64,000 bases of DNA from Litsea cubeba (GCA_012931725.1 CM022955.1:14428137-14492136); one strand, 5' to 3'. Counted from the first letter of the stretch, positions 20,816-31,137 are shown. Numbers and translations: made by a program. The notes: generated from the letters alone by a model not told the origin.

Positions 20816-21692
20816 ATGGAGGACGTTAAACCTTCGATTTCTACAAGTAATTCGCAGTCCGAAGACGGCACTGCAGTCGAAGCTCGATTTTCAGATCTCT
20901 GCAAGGTTTCCGATTTTTTTTTCGGTTCTGTTGATTATCTTGTTTTGATCTGTAATTCTCATTAGCTGATTCCAAGATCTTGTAACAAACCGGTTTGTCG
21001 CTTGATGAAAGCATATCACAGTTGGCTATAACTTTTGCTCAAGGAAAGCAAGCATCTTCTGGTGTCCAACATGTCTATTGTCTGCGATTGGAAACGAAAG
21101 CTTATGTTTTGGAGGAGATTTCAATTCATAGCTATTTCTAATTGGATCTTGAATCTCAGATTTTGTTTAATTTTTTGTTTGAAGTTTGATTTGATCTCGT
21201 GATAACAGCCGGAAGAAATGGAGCTGTCGTGGTTTGCATTTGTTCTATACTCGGGGAAGAAATTGAGCGAAGGCGGCGATGTAGGGAATTCGGAGCAGAG
21301 CGAAGAGAATGGATTTACTCTATGTCAGATATTGCGGGCTGCCAAGCTGAAGTATAGCTTTAATTTTTTATTTAATCTGGTGTTTCTAAGTGGAGGATTT
21401 TGTTTGGATATTATAATGGATTTAGATGTGTGGTTGTGTTTCAGTGTAGTGGATTTTGTGAAAAATATGCCTCAGTTTTCTCTCAAGGCAGGACATGTAC
21501 TAAGCAACCTGTATGGCACAGATTGGGAGAAGAGGCTTGAGGTAGTGTCAATGTGTCACACCTAAAAAGAAAGTATTTCCTGCTCCATTATTCTATTTGT
21601 ATGTGGCGCTGATGGGTGTGTGTTTTCTTCTTAACTTTGCATTAGACAAAGGAATTGCAGGCAAATTTTGTGCACTTATCTCTTCTAAGCAA
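20816..21692 (+). pseudogene. RBR: RETINOBLASTOMA-RELATED protein, N-terminal exon fragment
   Basis: RBR restrains E2F transcription factors in plant nuclei and so controls entry into S phase. Five exon-like blocks keep the RBR order: exon 1 at 20816-20905 (MEDVKPSIS...EARFSDLCK, GT donor); exon 2 near 20990-21095 (GLSLDESISQL, then LLKESKHLLVSNM in another frame); exon 3 at 21209-21351 (FAFVLYSGKKLSE, GFTLCQILRAAKL); exon 4 at 21445-21541 (GHVLSNLYGTDWEKRLE); exon 5 at 21646-21692 (ELQANFVHLSLLSK). Splice sites of exons 3-5 keep phase, but exon 2 is frameshifted and the pocket domains are missing altogether; intact plant RBR is about 1,000 residues. It is a fragment, followed directly by ORC6 exons. 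Confidence 0.9.
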
Positions 21693-22184
21693 GTAAGCAT
21701 CCTGTGAAATTGCTATTCCTCTTTCATTTTGAGCAGTGGTGCCTGCCTTTTTTTGTTGTTGTGATTATATGAAACTATTCCTTAGTCAGATATCTATTCC
21801 TTAGTCACATACATCAGTACTAAATAATATGTATTTCTTAGTCAGATATTTATATGAAACTATAGTGGATGTTTGGGCTTAATTAAGACTCGAGTTGTTC
21901 TTGTTTGTTATAGGGCCCTTTGAACAACGAGAAATAAGAGGAAAATGCTGGTGTGGGAAATGGCTGCATGGTTTAAATTGCAACAGTTTTCCCACCAACC
22001 TTTAATTTGTTTTTCCCCCGCAATCCTTAATTTTTTTCCTTTTTTTTTTCTCTCTCATTTATTGTTTTCTCTTACTTCAAATCACCATCTGGTGGGAATT
22101 TGATGATCATTTGGACCAGCTTTCAAATGGTGTTGCCTCTGGGATGTTCCAAAGCACGAGCTCTAACTGTATAATTGATTTCAG
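21693..22184 (+). other. Junction between the RBR and ORC6 fragments
   Basis: About 490 bp of T-rich sequence with no recognised exon. It begins as the RBR intron after exon 5 and ends as an ORC6 intron (attgatttcag). The recombination point lies somewhere inside; no transposon terminus was seen in it. Confidence 0.5.
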
Positions 22185-22650
22185 TTATAAGGATCGATAC
22201 CTGGCAGCATTGCCAGTGTCACGTCGGGCAGTGGCTAACTTCAGTAGACCTGTTTTTACAGCTGTTGCATTCTATCTATGTGCGAAAAAAAAATAAGGTA
22301 ATTTGGTACAAGGTTCCTTTTAGAAAGATTAGAATTGTCATGTTTCTTTTTGTTTGTCTATTCCTAATAGCATTCTTTTTTTTTTTTCGCAGCTTAAAGT
22401 AGACAAGTTTAAGTTAATTGAGCTCTGTGGAACTTTAGAATCTGAATTTACTAGCGTGAGACTCTTTCCTCTTCAAACAATATTCCTATATGTGCTAAAT
22501 TGTTATATAGTTTGTTTCATTTCTTTCCCCTTATCGATAGAAATTTGTTTTCGATTATTACTTCAGGTTTCAACTACTATGAATGACTTATGCTTTGATG
22601 TTTTTGGGACTGCAAAGGAGAAGAAAGACCCAAGGGCTGTGAAAGGGAAC
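22185..22650 (+). pseudogene. ORC6: Origin recognition complex subunit 6, internal exon fragment
   Basis: ORC6 is the smallest subunit of the complex that marks replication origins. Three exons remain: 22185-22297 (KDRYLAALPVSRR, FSRPVFTAVAFYLCAKK), 22393-22455 (LKVDKFKLIELCGTLESEF) and 22567-22650 (MNDLCFDVFG, AKEKKDPRAVKG). Donor and acceptor dinucleotides are in place. The N-terminal TFIIB-like domain and the C-terminus are missing. A shortened A-run after LCAKK brings in a TAA, so the reading frame is dead. Homology ends at about 22650, where unrelated sequence starts. It lies on the same strand as the RBR fragment. Confidence 0.9.
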
Positions 22651-22857
22651 ATCTTATTTTGCATTCATACAAGTAATTAAGTACATAATGCATACATATG
22701 GTTGCTTGGATATAGACAATCCAGAGGTAATTCTTTTTAATCTCAGCTAAGACTATTATTCTACAAGCAAAATAATTAGCAAAACTATGATTAATATCAT
22801 CATATTTTAAGTTTGTAAGTTCCATTTATTCATAGGGTACAACCATTTATTCCCCTG
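22651..22857. other. Spacer after the ORC6 fragment
   Basis: AT-rich, no recognised feature. It separates the ORC6 homology from the repeat block shared with 63294-63640. Confidence 0.4.
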
Positions 22858-23190
22858 TAGTGCTGTATGGTGTTTTTTTTTTCCTTTAAGGTGAAAATTG
22901 TATTAGAAAAGAAACAGAGGAGGAAACATGGAAATGCATTCCTACCTTGTTAACTTAAATGCACTCCTCAAAACCTTCCCAATATGGAAACATTTATATC
23001 CTTGAACTCCTCAATACCGTTTCCTTTCTTCTTCATTTCCTCTGTCTTTGAACTCCTTACCATGTTCAGATTTCATTTGCTACTTGGGTCTCACTCATCT
23101 GTGTGAATACTATCTACAGATTGTAGCTTTCTTCTCTTGAAGCACGAAGGAATTGATGGGTCTGTTTCTTCTCTTTTTGTGGGTGTCCTC
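22858..23190. repeat. Dispersed repeat block shared with 63294-63640
   Basis: From 'tagtgctgta' through 'aaggtgaaaattgtattaga' to 'cacgaaggaatt' and 'gggtctgtttcttctctt', it is highly similar by eye to the block near the window's end. It is non-coding with small indels. Both copies lie downstream of a copy of the CACTA composite (A or B) in the same orientation, so it may be part of that family. Confidence 0.75.
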
Positions 23191-23659
23191 AGTTGCTGCT
23201 GTTACTGAAGGTGGATTTTCTGCTGTTCATGAGCCTCATTTTCTTAGTGGATTTGGTTTTTTGGATTCTAAGTTACTAAATCCTTCTTGCATTTTTGCCC
23301 GCATTAAGAGATTGAGTGGTTTTAGTTACCTTTTCTTCTGTGTAAAATGGGTTGGTAGAGAGGCCATCATTTTCTCTGAGATTTCTGTTATTAGATCAGA
23401 GTAAACTCTCTAGGCTTTCTTTTTATTTTTTTTCTATGTTGTGTTGTTTGGTGTTTGGATTTCTGGGTTCATCACATTGCATCAGTATAACTTCCATTTC
23501 ACCATGGACATATCACATACTCATATTAACTGTTAGGATAGTGATTCAGGTTTGTGATCTTGAATCAACTTGTTTTGCTTCAAGTTCATTTTTATTTTTT
23601 TATTTTCCCAGGCTTTTATTTTGTCTCACTTACTTTGCATTTGATTCCCATGTTTAAAT
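23191..23659. other. T-rich non-coding stretch before the Tat element
   Basis: Intron-like T-rich DNA with no domain in any frame. The Tat protease homology starts abruptly at about 23660, with no LTR, primer site or gag before it. Confidence 0.4.
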
Positions 23660-23663
23660 CCTT

Positions 23664-24303
23664 CTTAGACAAGGATTTTGAAGGGATCCAGCACCCCCAT
23701 GATGACCCTCTGGTGCTCACCATGACTGTTGCCAATTTTCAGGTACATGGAATTTTGGTAGACAGTGGAAGTTCTGCAGATATTCTGTTTGTAGAAGCTT
23801 ATGATAAGCTGAAGCTAGGACGGGAGAGGTTGCAGCCCGTCAAATCTCCCCTTATTGGCTTTTCGGGGGAGAAGGTGTATCCCCTGGGGGCGATCACATT
23901 GCCAGTCACAGTTGGGACTGCACCCCAAAGTTCCATGACAATGGTCAATTTCCTGGTAATAGACTGCCCCTCAGCTTATAACATCATTCTGGGATGACCA
24001 ACTCTTAATGCATTAAGAGCCGTCCTCTCTACCTTTCATCTCATCCTCCGCTTTCCAACTCCGAATGGAATCGGGGAGGTAAGAGGGGACCAAGTAGCAG
24101 CAAGAGAATGTTACGTGTCCTCAATGAAAGCCAAGAAAATGCAAGAGGCATTACAAGTTGAGATCTTGGACCCGAGAGATGAAACCACTTCGGAGAGAGG
24201 AGAACTAGTTGAAGAACTTACCTCTGTGGTCTTAGATGAAGACCTTCCGGACAGGAGAGTATACAATGGCTCTTCTCTTTCTGAGAATCCGGCTCGTCAA
24301 TAG
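23664..24303 (+). pseudogene. Retrotransposon aspartic protease region
   Basis: The start of the surviving polyprotein, which would mature Gag and Pol in the virus-like particle. HPHDDPLVLTMTVANF leads to the active-site motif VDSGSSADILF at about 23758-23790, then YNIILG followed by a stop near 23995 where the family has Arg. A TGA replacing CGA suggests a C-to-T change. The following linker to 24303 (SSMKAKKMQEALQVE) is in a different frame, so at least one shift is present. Confidence 0.88.
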
Positions 24304-25722
24304 ACAAATTTCCTGAAAGTTAACATGGGCGTTTTCGCATGTCACATGCGGATCTCGAAGGGGTTGATCCCGAAGTTGCAACTCACCGCCTCAATGTCGA
24401 CCCTCGCCACAAGCCTGTTCGACAAAAGCTCAGAGGCGCCTCCATTGAAAGGGCCCAAGCAATGGACAAGGAGGTCGAGAAGTTAATAGAGAATGGAGCT
24501 ATCAGGAAGTAGCATAGCCTGAGTGGCTCTCAAACATTGTGATGGTGACGAAGGTGAACGGGAAATGGCGCCTATGCGTCGACTTCACCGAACTTAACAA
24601 GGCATGTCCAAAAGATTGCTATCCATGGCCAAGGATTGATCTCCTCATCGACGCCACGGCAGGACACGAACTGCTCTCCTTCTTGGATGCCTACTCTGGA
24701 TACAACCGGATTGGCATGCACCCCCCAGATCAAGAGAAGACGTCATTCATCACCCCGAAAGGGACCTATTGCTACAGGGTCATGCCCTTCGGGCTAAAAA
24801 ATGCAGGTGCGACCTACCAACGCCTAGTGAACAAAATGTTTCACTCTCAGATTGGGCGGACCATGGAGGTGTATGTGGACAACATGTTGGTGAAGAGTCT
24901 CGCCGCAGCATACCACATTGATCATCTCCAAGAGACTTTTGATACTCTCCGACTCTATTGCATGAAGTTAAATCCTGAGAAGTGTTCCTTCGGCGTAGGG
25001 TCCTGAAAATTCTTAGGTTTTATGGTCGACCAAAGGGGAATTGAGGCGAACGCCGATAAAATCAAAGCAATACTCGATATGAAATCGCCCTCTTCCACCA
25101 AGGAGCTGCAGCGCCTCAACGGAAGAATTGCAGCACTTAACAGATTTGTTTCCAAGTCTGCAGACAAGTGCCTGCCTTTCTTTAAAATCCTCCGGAAAGC
25201 TTTCCAGTGGGGACCGGAAGCTGAAGAGGTGTTCTAAAAGCTTAAAGCCTACTTGACCGCTCCCCCTCTCCTCTCACATGCTACACCCGGTGAAGTGTTA
25301 TACTTATATCTCTCCGCTTCCCCTTCTGCAGTGAGCTCTATTCTCATCAGAAGTCAAGATGGAGTGCAAAAGCCAATCTATTACGTGAGCAGAGCATACC
25401 GAGGGGCAGAGTCCAGATATTCAGAGTTGGAAAAGCTGGTGCTCTCCCTCATCTCGACTGCAAGGCGCCTGCGACACTACTTTCAGAGCCACACAATTGT
25501 GGTAATTACTGATCAACCTTTAAAAAGAGTATTGGGAAAACCTAATGTAGCTGGGAGACTGGTGAAGTAGGCAGTGGAGCTGGGTGAGTTTGATATGCAA
25601 TATCAACCAAGGCCTGCAATCAAAGCACAAGCCCTAGCAGACTTCGTAGCTGAATTTACATACGCTGAAAGGCAGACGAATGATCCTGCTTTACTCTCCT
25701 CAGAATGTGTCCCCCAAGAACC
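24304..25722 (+). pseudogene. Reverse transcriptase and first RNase H
   Basis: This would copy element RNA into DNA. The RT fingers/palm start in a broken frame near 24440 (stop near 24525), then read openly from 24539: WRLCVDFTELNKACPKD, FLDAYSGYNRI, VMPFGLKNAGATYQRLV. The catalytic box reads YVDNMLVKS; the second Asp of the usual YVDD is Asn (aac for gac), which should abolish catalysis. Stops follow near 25004 and 25236. RNase H runs from about 25253 (TAPPLLSH, PIYYVSRAYRG, ITDQPLKRVLGKP) with a TAG near 25568, then continues as GEFDMQYQPRPAIKAQALAD. It joins the repeat-encoded linker. Confidence 0.92.
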
Positions 25723-25724
25723 AT

Positions 25725-26120
25725 CACTGGGCGCCCAGACTTCTCTCTCCCTTGGCCCCCAGACTTCTCTCTCCCCTCTGCTGGGCGCCCACACACCTCA
25801 ACCCTTGGGCGCCCAGAATTCTCTTTCCCCTCTGCTGGGCGCCCACACACCTCAACCCCTGGGCGCCCAGACCTCTCCTTTTCCCCTGCTGGGCGCCCAT
25901 GCCTCTCCCCTGCTGGGCGCCCAGACCTCTACTTCTCCCCTACTGGGCGCGCAGTCCTCTCCCCTGTTGGGCGCCCAGACCTCTCCTTTTCCCCTACTGG
26001 GCGCCCATGCCTCTCCCCTGCTGGGCGCTCAGACCTCTACTTCTCCCCTGCTGGGCGCCCAGGCCTCTCCCCTGTTGGGTGCCCAGGCCTCTCCACCTTT
26101 GGGCGCCGAGCCTCTCCAAG
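25725..26120 (+). repeat. In-frame minisatellite linker between the two RNase H domains
   Basis: Units of 'ctgctgggcgcccagacctct' type repeat about 14 times with spacings of about 24-45 bp. In the pol frame they encode Leu-Gly-Ala-Gln/His-Thr/Ala-Ser repeats, such as PLLGAQTSPFPLLGAH. No stop interrupts them although the rest of pol is full of stops. The array lies where Tat elements have the tether between RNase H and archaeal RNase H. Its insertion here is not a family feature I know. Confidence 0.93.
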
Positions 26121-26649
26121 GCGACCACCTACCTGCTGAGATCTCCAATTTCCCGTCACAGCCACTCTGGAAATTATATGTTGATGGCTCGGCAACCAGC
26201 GAAGGAAGCGGAGCTGGATTTATCCTGATCAGCCCTGATGGAACACCTATTAAGTACGTCGTGAAGCTTCATTTCGTTGCCTCTAACAATGAAACCGAAT
26301 ATGAAGCCCTCCTCTCTGGTCTGAGGTTGGCAATCGAAATGGACGCCCAATCCCTTCTTGCTTACAGTGATTCCCAACTCGTGGTCAATCAAGTAAATGG
26401 CGAATTCGAAACAAAGGAGGAGAGAATGCAAGAGTACCTTGGCATGGTGAAACGGTTGATACAGCGTTTCCAGTGCTTCCAGATCTGTCACATTCCTAGA
26501 GGAGAAAATGTTGCTGCAGACGCTCTCGCCAGGCTCGCCTTATCATTGGAGGCCTCATCTGCCGAACCAACATTTATTGGGCATCAGTCGGAGCGAAGTA
26601 AGTTAGATGTGGATATTGTGAACATCAACTGTGCAATGGGCGAGCCAAA
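26121..26649 (+). pseudogene. Archaeal-type RNase H domain of Tat pol
   Basis: A second RNase H acquired by the Tat clade. WKLYVDGSATSEGSGAGF has the first catalytic Asp, NNETEYEALLSGL the Glu, AYSDSQLVVNQVNGEF the next Asp, and ENVAADALARLAL the last. All four catalytic positions are retained, and the domain is open from 25574 to 26728. It stays in frame with the minisatellite linker. As part of a polyprotein with upstream stops it cannot be made from this copy. Confidence 0.92.
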
Positions 26650-27887
26650 TTGGATGACCCCGAAAGGGCCTTCCTCCAAGAAGGCACGGAGCCAGATGAC
26701 CACCTTGAGGCGAAGAAACTCAGGATGAGGGCTTCCAAGTATACCCTCCTACAAAATACGCTTTACAAGAAGGGCTACTGCTTGCCTTTGCTACACTGCC
26801 TCTCGCCTGAAGATGCTGACTACGCCCTTCGTGAAATCCATGAAGGAATATGTGGGAATAACTCTGGAGGACGCTCCCTCGCCCAAAAAGCACTAAGGCA
26901 AGGATTCTTTTGGCCTACCATGGTGAAGGACGCCAAAGAATTTGCCCAAAAATGCGATAAGTGTCAACGCTTCGCCACTGTGCCAAGGCAGCCACTAAAG
27001 GAACTAACTTTAATTCTGAGCCCGTGGCCTTTCTCCAAATGGGGTATTGATATTCTAGGCCCCCTTCCTTTGAGCAGAGGCCAGTACAAGTTTGTAGTCA
27101 TCGCCATTGACTACTTCACAAAATGGGCGGAGGCAGAACCCTTAGCAAAAATAACAGACTCAAATGTAAAAAAATTTTTCTGGAAAAATCTAGTCTCTCG
27201 CTTTGGGATACCTAACACCATTGTCAGTGATAATGGAAACCAGTTTGATAACAGACTCTTCAATACTTTCTGCTCCGACCTCCAAATCAAGCAGCCTCAT
27301 TCCAGTCCGGCACACCCATAAACAAATGGGCAGGCAGAAGTCATGGTCAGAACGGTCCTTCGCAACCTAAAGACAAGGCTCGAAAGAGCGAAGGGTCTTT
27401 GGGTCGACGAGCTCCCAGGGGTATTATGGGCATATCGAACTACGCCGAGAACTCCTACTAGGGAAACCCCTTTTTCTCTCGCTTTTGGGACCGAGGCAGT
27501 CATCCCCGTTGAGATAGGCGTACATTCCTTAAGAGTCCATCTCCACGACCCCGTCACCAACGAAGAAGGACTCCGCATCAACCTCGATTTGATAGAGGAG
27601 GCAAAAGGGAGATGGTTATGGTCTGCAATGCAGAATACAAGCGGCGCATGGCAAAGTACTACAACTCGAAGGTGAAGCCTCGTTCTTTTCAGCCAGGAGA
27701 CCTAGTCATCAAAAAGGTGATCCTCACCACAAAAGACTCTCGCGAAGGAAAGCTAGGACCAAACTGGGAAGGACCGTACCTCATAACAGAAGTAGTAAGG
27801 CCAGGCACCTACAGAATCCAAAATTCTAACGGAAAGGTCTTACTCCATCTGTGGAACGCGGAACATTTGAAGAGGTACTATCAGTGA
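26650..27887 (+). pseudogene. Integrase region of Tat pol
   Basis: The zinc-binding module (IHEGICGNNSGGRSLAQKAL, CDKCQRF) has Asn where the family has its second zinc His, so the finger is damaged. The catalytic core shows WGIDILGPLPLS (first Asp), VSDNGNQFD (second Asp) and TNGQAEVMVRTV (Glu). A TAA near 27318 replaces the Gln before TNGQ, fitting CAA to TAA. A frameshift near 27610 moves the C-terminal domain to another frame (YNSKVKPRSFQPGDLV, GKLGPNWEGPYLI, LWNAEHLKRYYQ), which ends at 27887. Non-functional, but nearly complete in length. Confidence 0.92.
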
Positions 27888-28075
27888 CATTCTATGTAAG
27901 CCAATGTAGTGAGGGTGTGGGGCTTGAGTTGATTTTTTCATTTAATTGACATTGTTCAAAGCAATAGACAATAGATGAATAAAACGTATTGTAAGAGAAA
28001 TTCTTGCATTTTTATTCAGTTTCCAAAAAGTTAGGCCATAAATTGCCTTTACAAAAAAAAATACAGCAAAGCTCC
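27888..28075. other. Spacer between convergent pol and antisense gene
   Basis: Contains 'aataaaacgtattgtaag', a possible polyadenylation region for pol. No gene. Confidence 0.45.
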
Positions 28076-30137
28076 CTAATCACTCTCGTCACTGTCCCCC
28101 TCGTCTTCGCCATCATCCTCATCATCACCAGAGCTCCTGCAGCTAACATCCGGTGCCTCATCAGCCATGAAGCCTGAGAAATCAATATCAGGGAAGGCAG
28201 TAGTAATCTTCCCTCGGAGTTCCTCATAGCCAGCAATAAAAGCATCGGCGAGGCCATTCTGCAAGTCATTCTTAGCCAGGATAGCCCTCTCCTCAGCTTG
28301 GGAAGCTCTATCCTATGCTGCCCTCATCTCTGCCTCCACGGCAGCCTCTCTGAGCGAAGCCCTCTCGCGGGCCTTCACAAGCTCAGCCTCTCTGAGCGAA
28401 GCCCTCTCGCGGGCCTTCACAAGCTCAGCCTTACTGAGCGAAGCCCTCTCGCGAGCCTTCTGGAGCTCAGCCTCACTGAGCAAGGCCCTCTCGCAGGTCA
28501 CCACAAGCTCAGCCTCAGCCTTGGCCGCCCTCTGTGGGCTGTTGAGAGCTCAGTCTCAAACCTGGTCGCTCTCTCGCGAGCTGCCACAAGATCAGCCTCG
28601 GAAATCTTCCTAGCAGCTTCAAGAGCGGCAATCTTTCCTTGACTAACGGAGAGCTCCTTATGAATACTCGCATACTCCTGTCTCAGCCGATTGTGCAATT
28701 GGGCTTTCGACAATAAGCAGACAGATGCTGTGGAAGCCTGGAACAATAAGAGACAAAGGAAATGAGAGTACATACACAAAATGGAAGTCTGGAAAAAAGG
28801 AGAACACGAGCCTTTTACCTGAGCCAGACCTTCTAAAAACGTATCTATCATCCCCTCAGTGCCCAAGGCATTGATCCGAGTAAGTTCAGCAGGAATCACA
28901 AATCTCCCAAGCCTCTCCCGGATCGATAGCGGATTACCAACCGTGGGGTCAGCCCGAGTCGATGCCCCAGTTGAAGTTCCTGAGCATGGGGGACACGATC
29001 GAGGGGCAGAAGGTATAGCTGTAGCAGTCGTGACCGAAGGAGATGCTGGTGGAAGAGACACAACAGGAGAGGCCACTTGATTTGACCGCACCCGCGGCTC
29101 CACTGCACGGGTGGTTACAAAAGAGCTCGCCCCAAGAGTCACTGGAGGAGAATCCCATTTTGAGGCGTTATCTATCCTCGCTATCTTGGAAGGCGGGGTA
29201 CTCTCACCAGAAAGGCGAGCCCCAATCACATCCCTGCGTATCACCACCGCAGAAGCAAAAATACTACTTAGAGACGGAATATCAGGCTAACGAGAAATAG
29301 TATGCCTAAAGATAAAGCGATGTACCTTTTCTCTTAGAGGAAGATCTCAGAGCAGGTCCACCAGTCACACTCTCTTTGGGAAGGAGGGTTCCTAAATCTT
29401 TATCAGGATGAACCCTCACCGCCTACAATTTCGGCTCTTGGTCAGCGGAGAGCACTGGAGCATCTGCACAAGAACAGTGAGTCCTCACAGGTATATATAT
29501 AAAAAAAAACATAAAGAGGATAGTCATCAATGGACGTACCTAATTTCTTAGCAGCAGCCCATCGGGTAGGCACCAAAGCCCAGTCTGCCTCAGAAGCCCA
29601 TTCACCACCAGCAAAGAAGAAACGAGATTTCAAACTGTGGCAATTGGAGCGCAATCCCGTAAATAGCTTGCCTCCTCTAGGGGCAAGATAGTACCATCCC
29701 CTATTGGGAACCGGAGATTCAGTCAAGCTATAGGCAGCATGGAACTCCACAGGAGAAGTTTCCTCGAGGTGTACCCTCCTCCACAGTTCAAGGAAGCCAA
29801 GCAGGACTCTCCAGCCATTGGGGGCTAACTGCCCCGAGGTCAATGAAAAATAATGGAGAATACGGTAGAGGGAGGAGGACATAGGAAATCTCAGTCATGC
29901 TTCAAGCATCTCCTCATAGATGACGATATCACCAGATGAGCCATCACAAGCCGGCTCGTCCGTTTCAGCCCGCCGACACATAACAGTGGGAGGAATGCGA
30001 TAAGAGACTGTGATCTTGAAAATATCATCATCAGTGTTGAGTGCACTGAAAAGTGTACTCACCTTGGATCCCTCGTCGTCCACCACAACTTTTGCCTGAT
30101 ACTTTTTGCGAGTCACGCCAACAGTAGCTGCAGCCAC
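28076..30137 (-). pseudogene. Spliced antisense gene of the Tat element (four-exon remnant)
   Basis: Transcribed opposite to pol. Exon 1 at 30137-29540 starts MAAATVGVTRKKYQ and includes EEMLEA, a TGA near 29898, then LAPNGWRVLLGFLELW and GWYYLAPRGGKLF, the globular region typical of antisense proteins in Tat/Ogre elements. Exon 2 is 29463-29328 (one TAG), exon 3 is 29233-28819 (LSIRERLGRFVIPAEL), and exon 4 starts at 28737 with coiled-coil sequence and ends in an acidic tail (DDEDDGEDEGDSDESD) at 28076. Each proposed intron has GT and AG. A frameshift lies near 28515. Such genes recur across the Tat clade; their role is not established. The TR-GAG antisense gene has the same plan. Confidence 0.75.
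28350..28510 (-). repeat. 45-bp tandem repeat encoding coiled-coil heptads
   Basis: 'tctgagcgaagccctctcgc' plus 'gggccttcacaagctcagcc' repeats about four times with period 45 bp. On the minus strand it encodes 15-residue units such as KARERASLREAELV, a multiple of the coiled-coil periodicity. It belongs to the last exon of the antisense gene. Confidence 0.88.
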
Positions 30138-30830
30138 ACTCGCGCGTGTAGTGACACCCGATGAGCCCGTTGTGCCCTGGGCGACGCGTGATGCTGCAGA
30201 CTCCTCGCTCGATTTGGCAGATCGCCCCCCGCCCGCAACCGAGCGAGCGCCTGATCTACCGCTGCCCGCAGGGGTGCCCGCAGCCTGGCGGGCGCCCGCG
30301 ACAGCCTCGCCCGCTGCCGAGGCGCCAACTCCCAGATTACCGCCCGCAGGGGCGCCCGCCAGGCAGCGCCGCCGCCCGCAGCCTGGCGGGCAACCACTCC
30401 CGCATCACCGCCTGCAGATCCGCCCTCGCCCAGCAGCGCAGGGGCGCCCGCCAGCGCAGACTCGCCGCCGCGACAGCGCCGCTGCCCGTAGCCTGGAGGG
30501 CGGCCACTCCCGCATCGCCGCTAGCTGATCCACCTTCGCCCAGCGCAGCGCCCTCGCCCAGCAGCGTAGGGGCGCCCACAGCCTGGCGGAACGCCCAGCG
30601 CAAAGGCGGCCACACCCGCGACATTGCCGCCGCCCGCAGCCTAGCGGGCGGCCACTCCCGCAGCCTGGAGAGCAGCCACTCCCGCAGCCAGGTCGCCCGC
30701 AGCCTGGCGGGCGGCCGCGACAATGCCGCCGCCTGCTGCCGAGCGGGTGACCACGTCCGGACTGCTGCCTACTGCCTAGCGGGTGCCCAGGCCGGAGCCA
30801 CTTGCGCCATCGCCTTCACTGTCGCTGCTT
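30138..30830. repeat. GC-rich minisatellite of Arg/Ala/Pro-coding units
   Basis: Irregular repeats of 'cccgcagcctggcgggcgg' and 'ccactcccgcatcgccgc' fill the stretch upstream of the antisense gene. Composition is sharply different from the AT-rich neighbours. All six frames stay open for long runs because of composition, so none is called as coding. It may form the leader of the antisense transcript. Confidence 0.75.
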
Positions 30831-31137
30831 GTTGTCGCCGTCTTCGTCTCTCCCAATGGTTTTTCTTCTTTAGAATACTCCATTGCAGGGGCTACTTTCT
30901 TTCTCTTTAGGAAAAGTAATGCTCTAGGGCTTGAGTTGAAGCAAGGGATAGTTTTTATGGCCTGAGTTTTCAAAAAAGAGTACTCCAAGCCGTGAAGACT
31001 CTCCCAGATACATATCTAAAGAAACTAACAGAATTAAAACCAGAAAAGAGAAAAAGATTTTGGAGGGAGAAGAGATCGGAATCTACCAATGCCCCCCTTT
31101 TAAAAAATTATTTGGGCACGAGGCATTGAGGGGCAAA
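30831..31137 (+). other. 3' untranslated region of the Tat element and polypurine tract
   Basis: No gene. It ends in 'aggcattgaggggcaaa' just before the proposed LTR start, a plausible polypurine tract. 'accaatgcccccc' at 31086 is roughly its inverse. Confidence 0.5.

Noticed and set aside
20816..22650. A functional RBR or ORC6 gene
   Set aside because: RBR lacks its pocket domains and exon 2 is frameshifted; ORC6 lacks both ends and has a stop after the shortened A-run.
25603..26228. Alternative frames across the minisatellite on both strands
   Set aside because: They are shifted readings of the GC-rich array; only the frame continuous with both RNase H domains makes sense.
30113..30910. 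Long open frames on both strands across the GC-rich tract
   Set aside because: All frames are open because of composition and repeat content; none has a domain.
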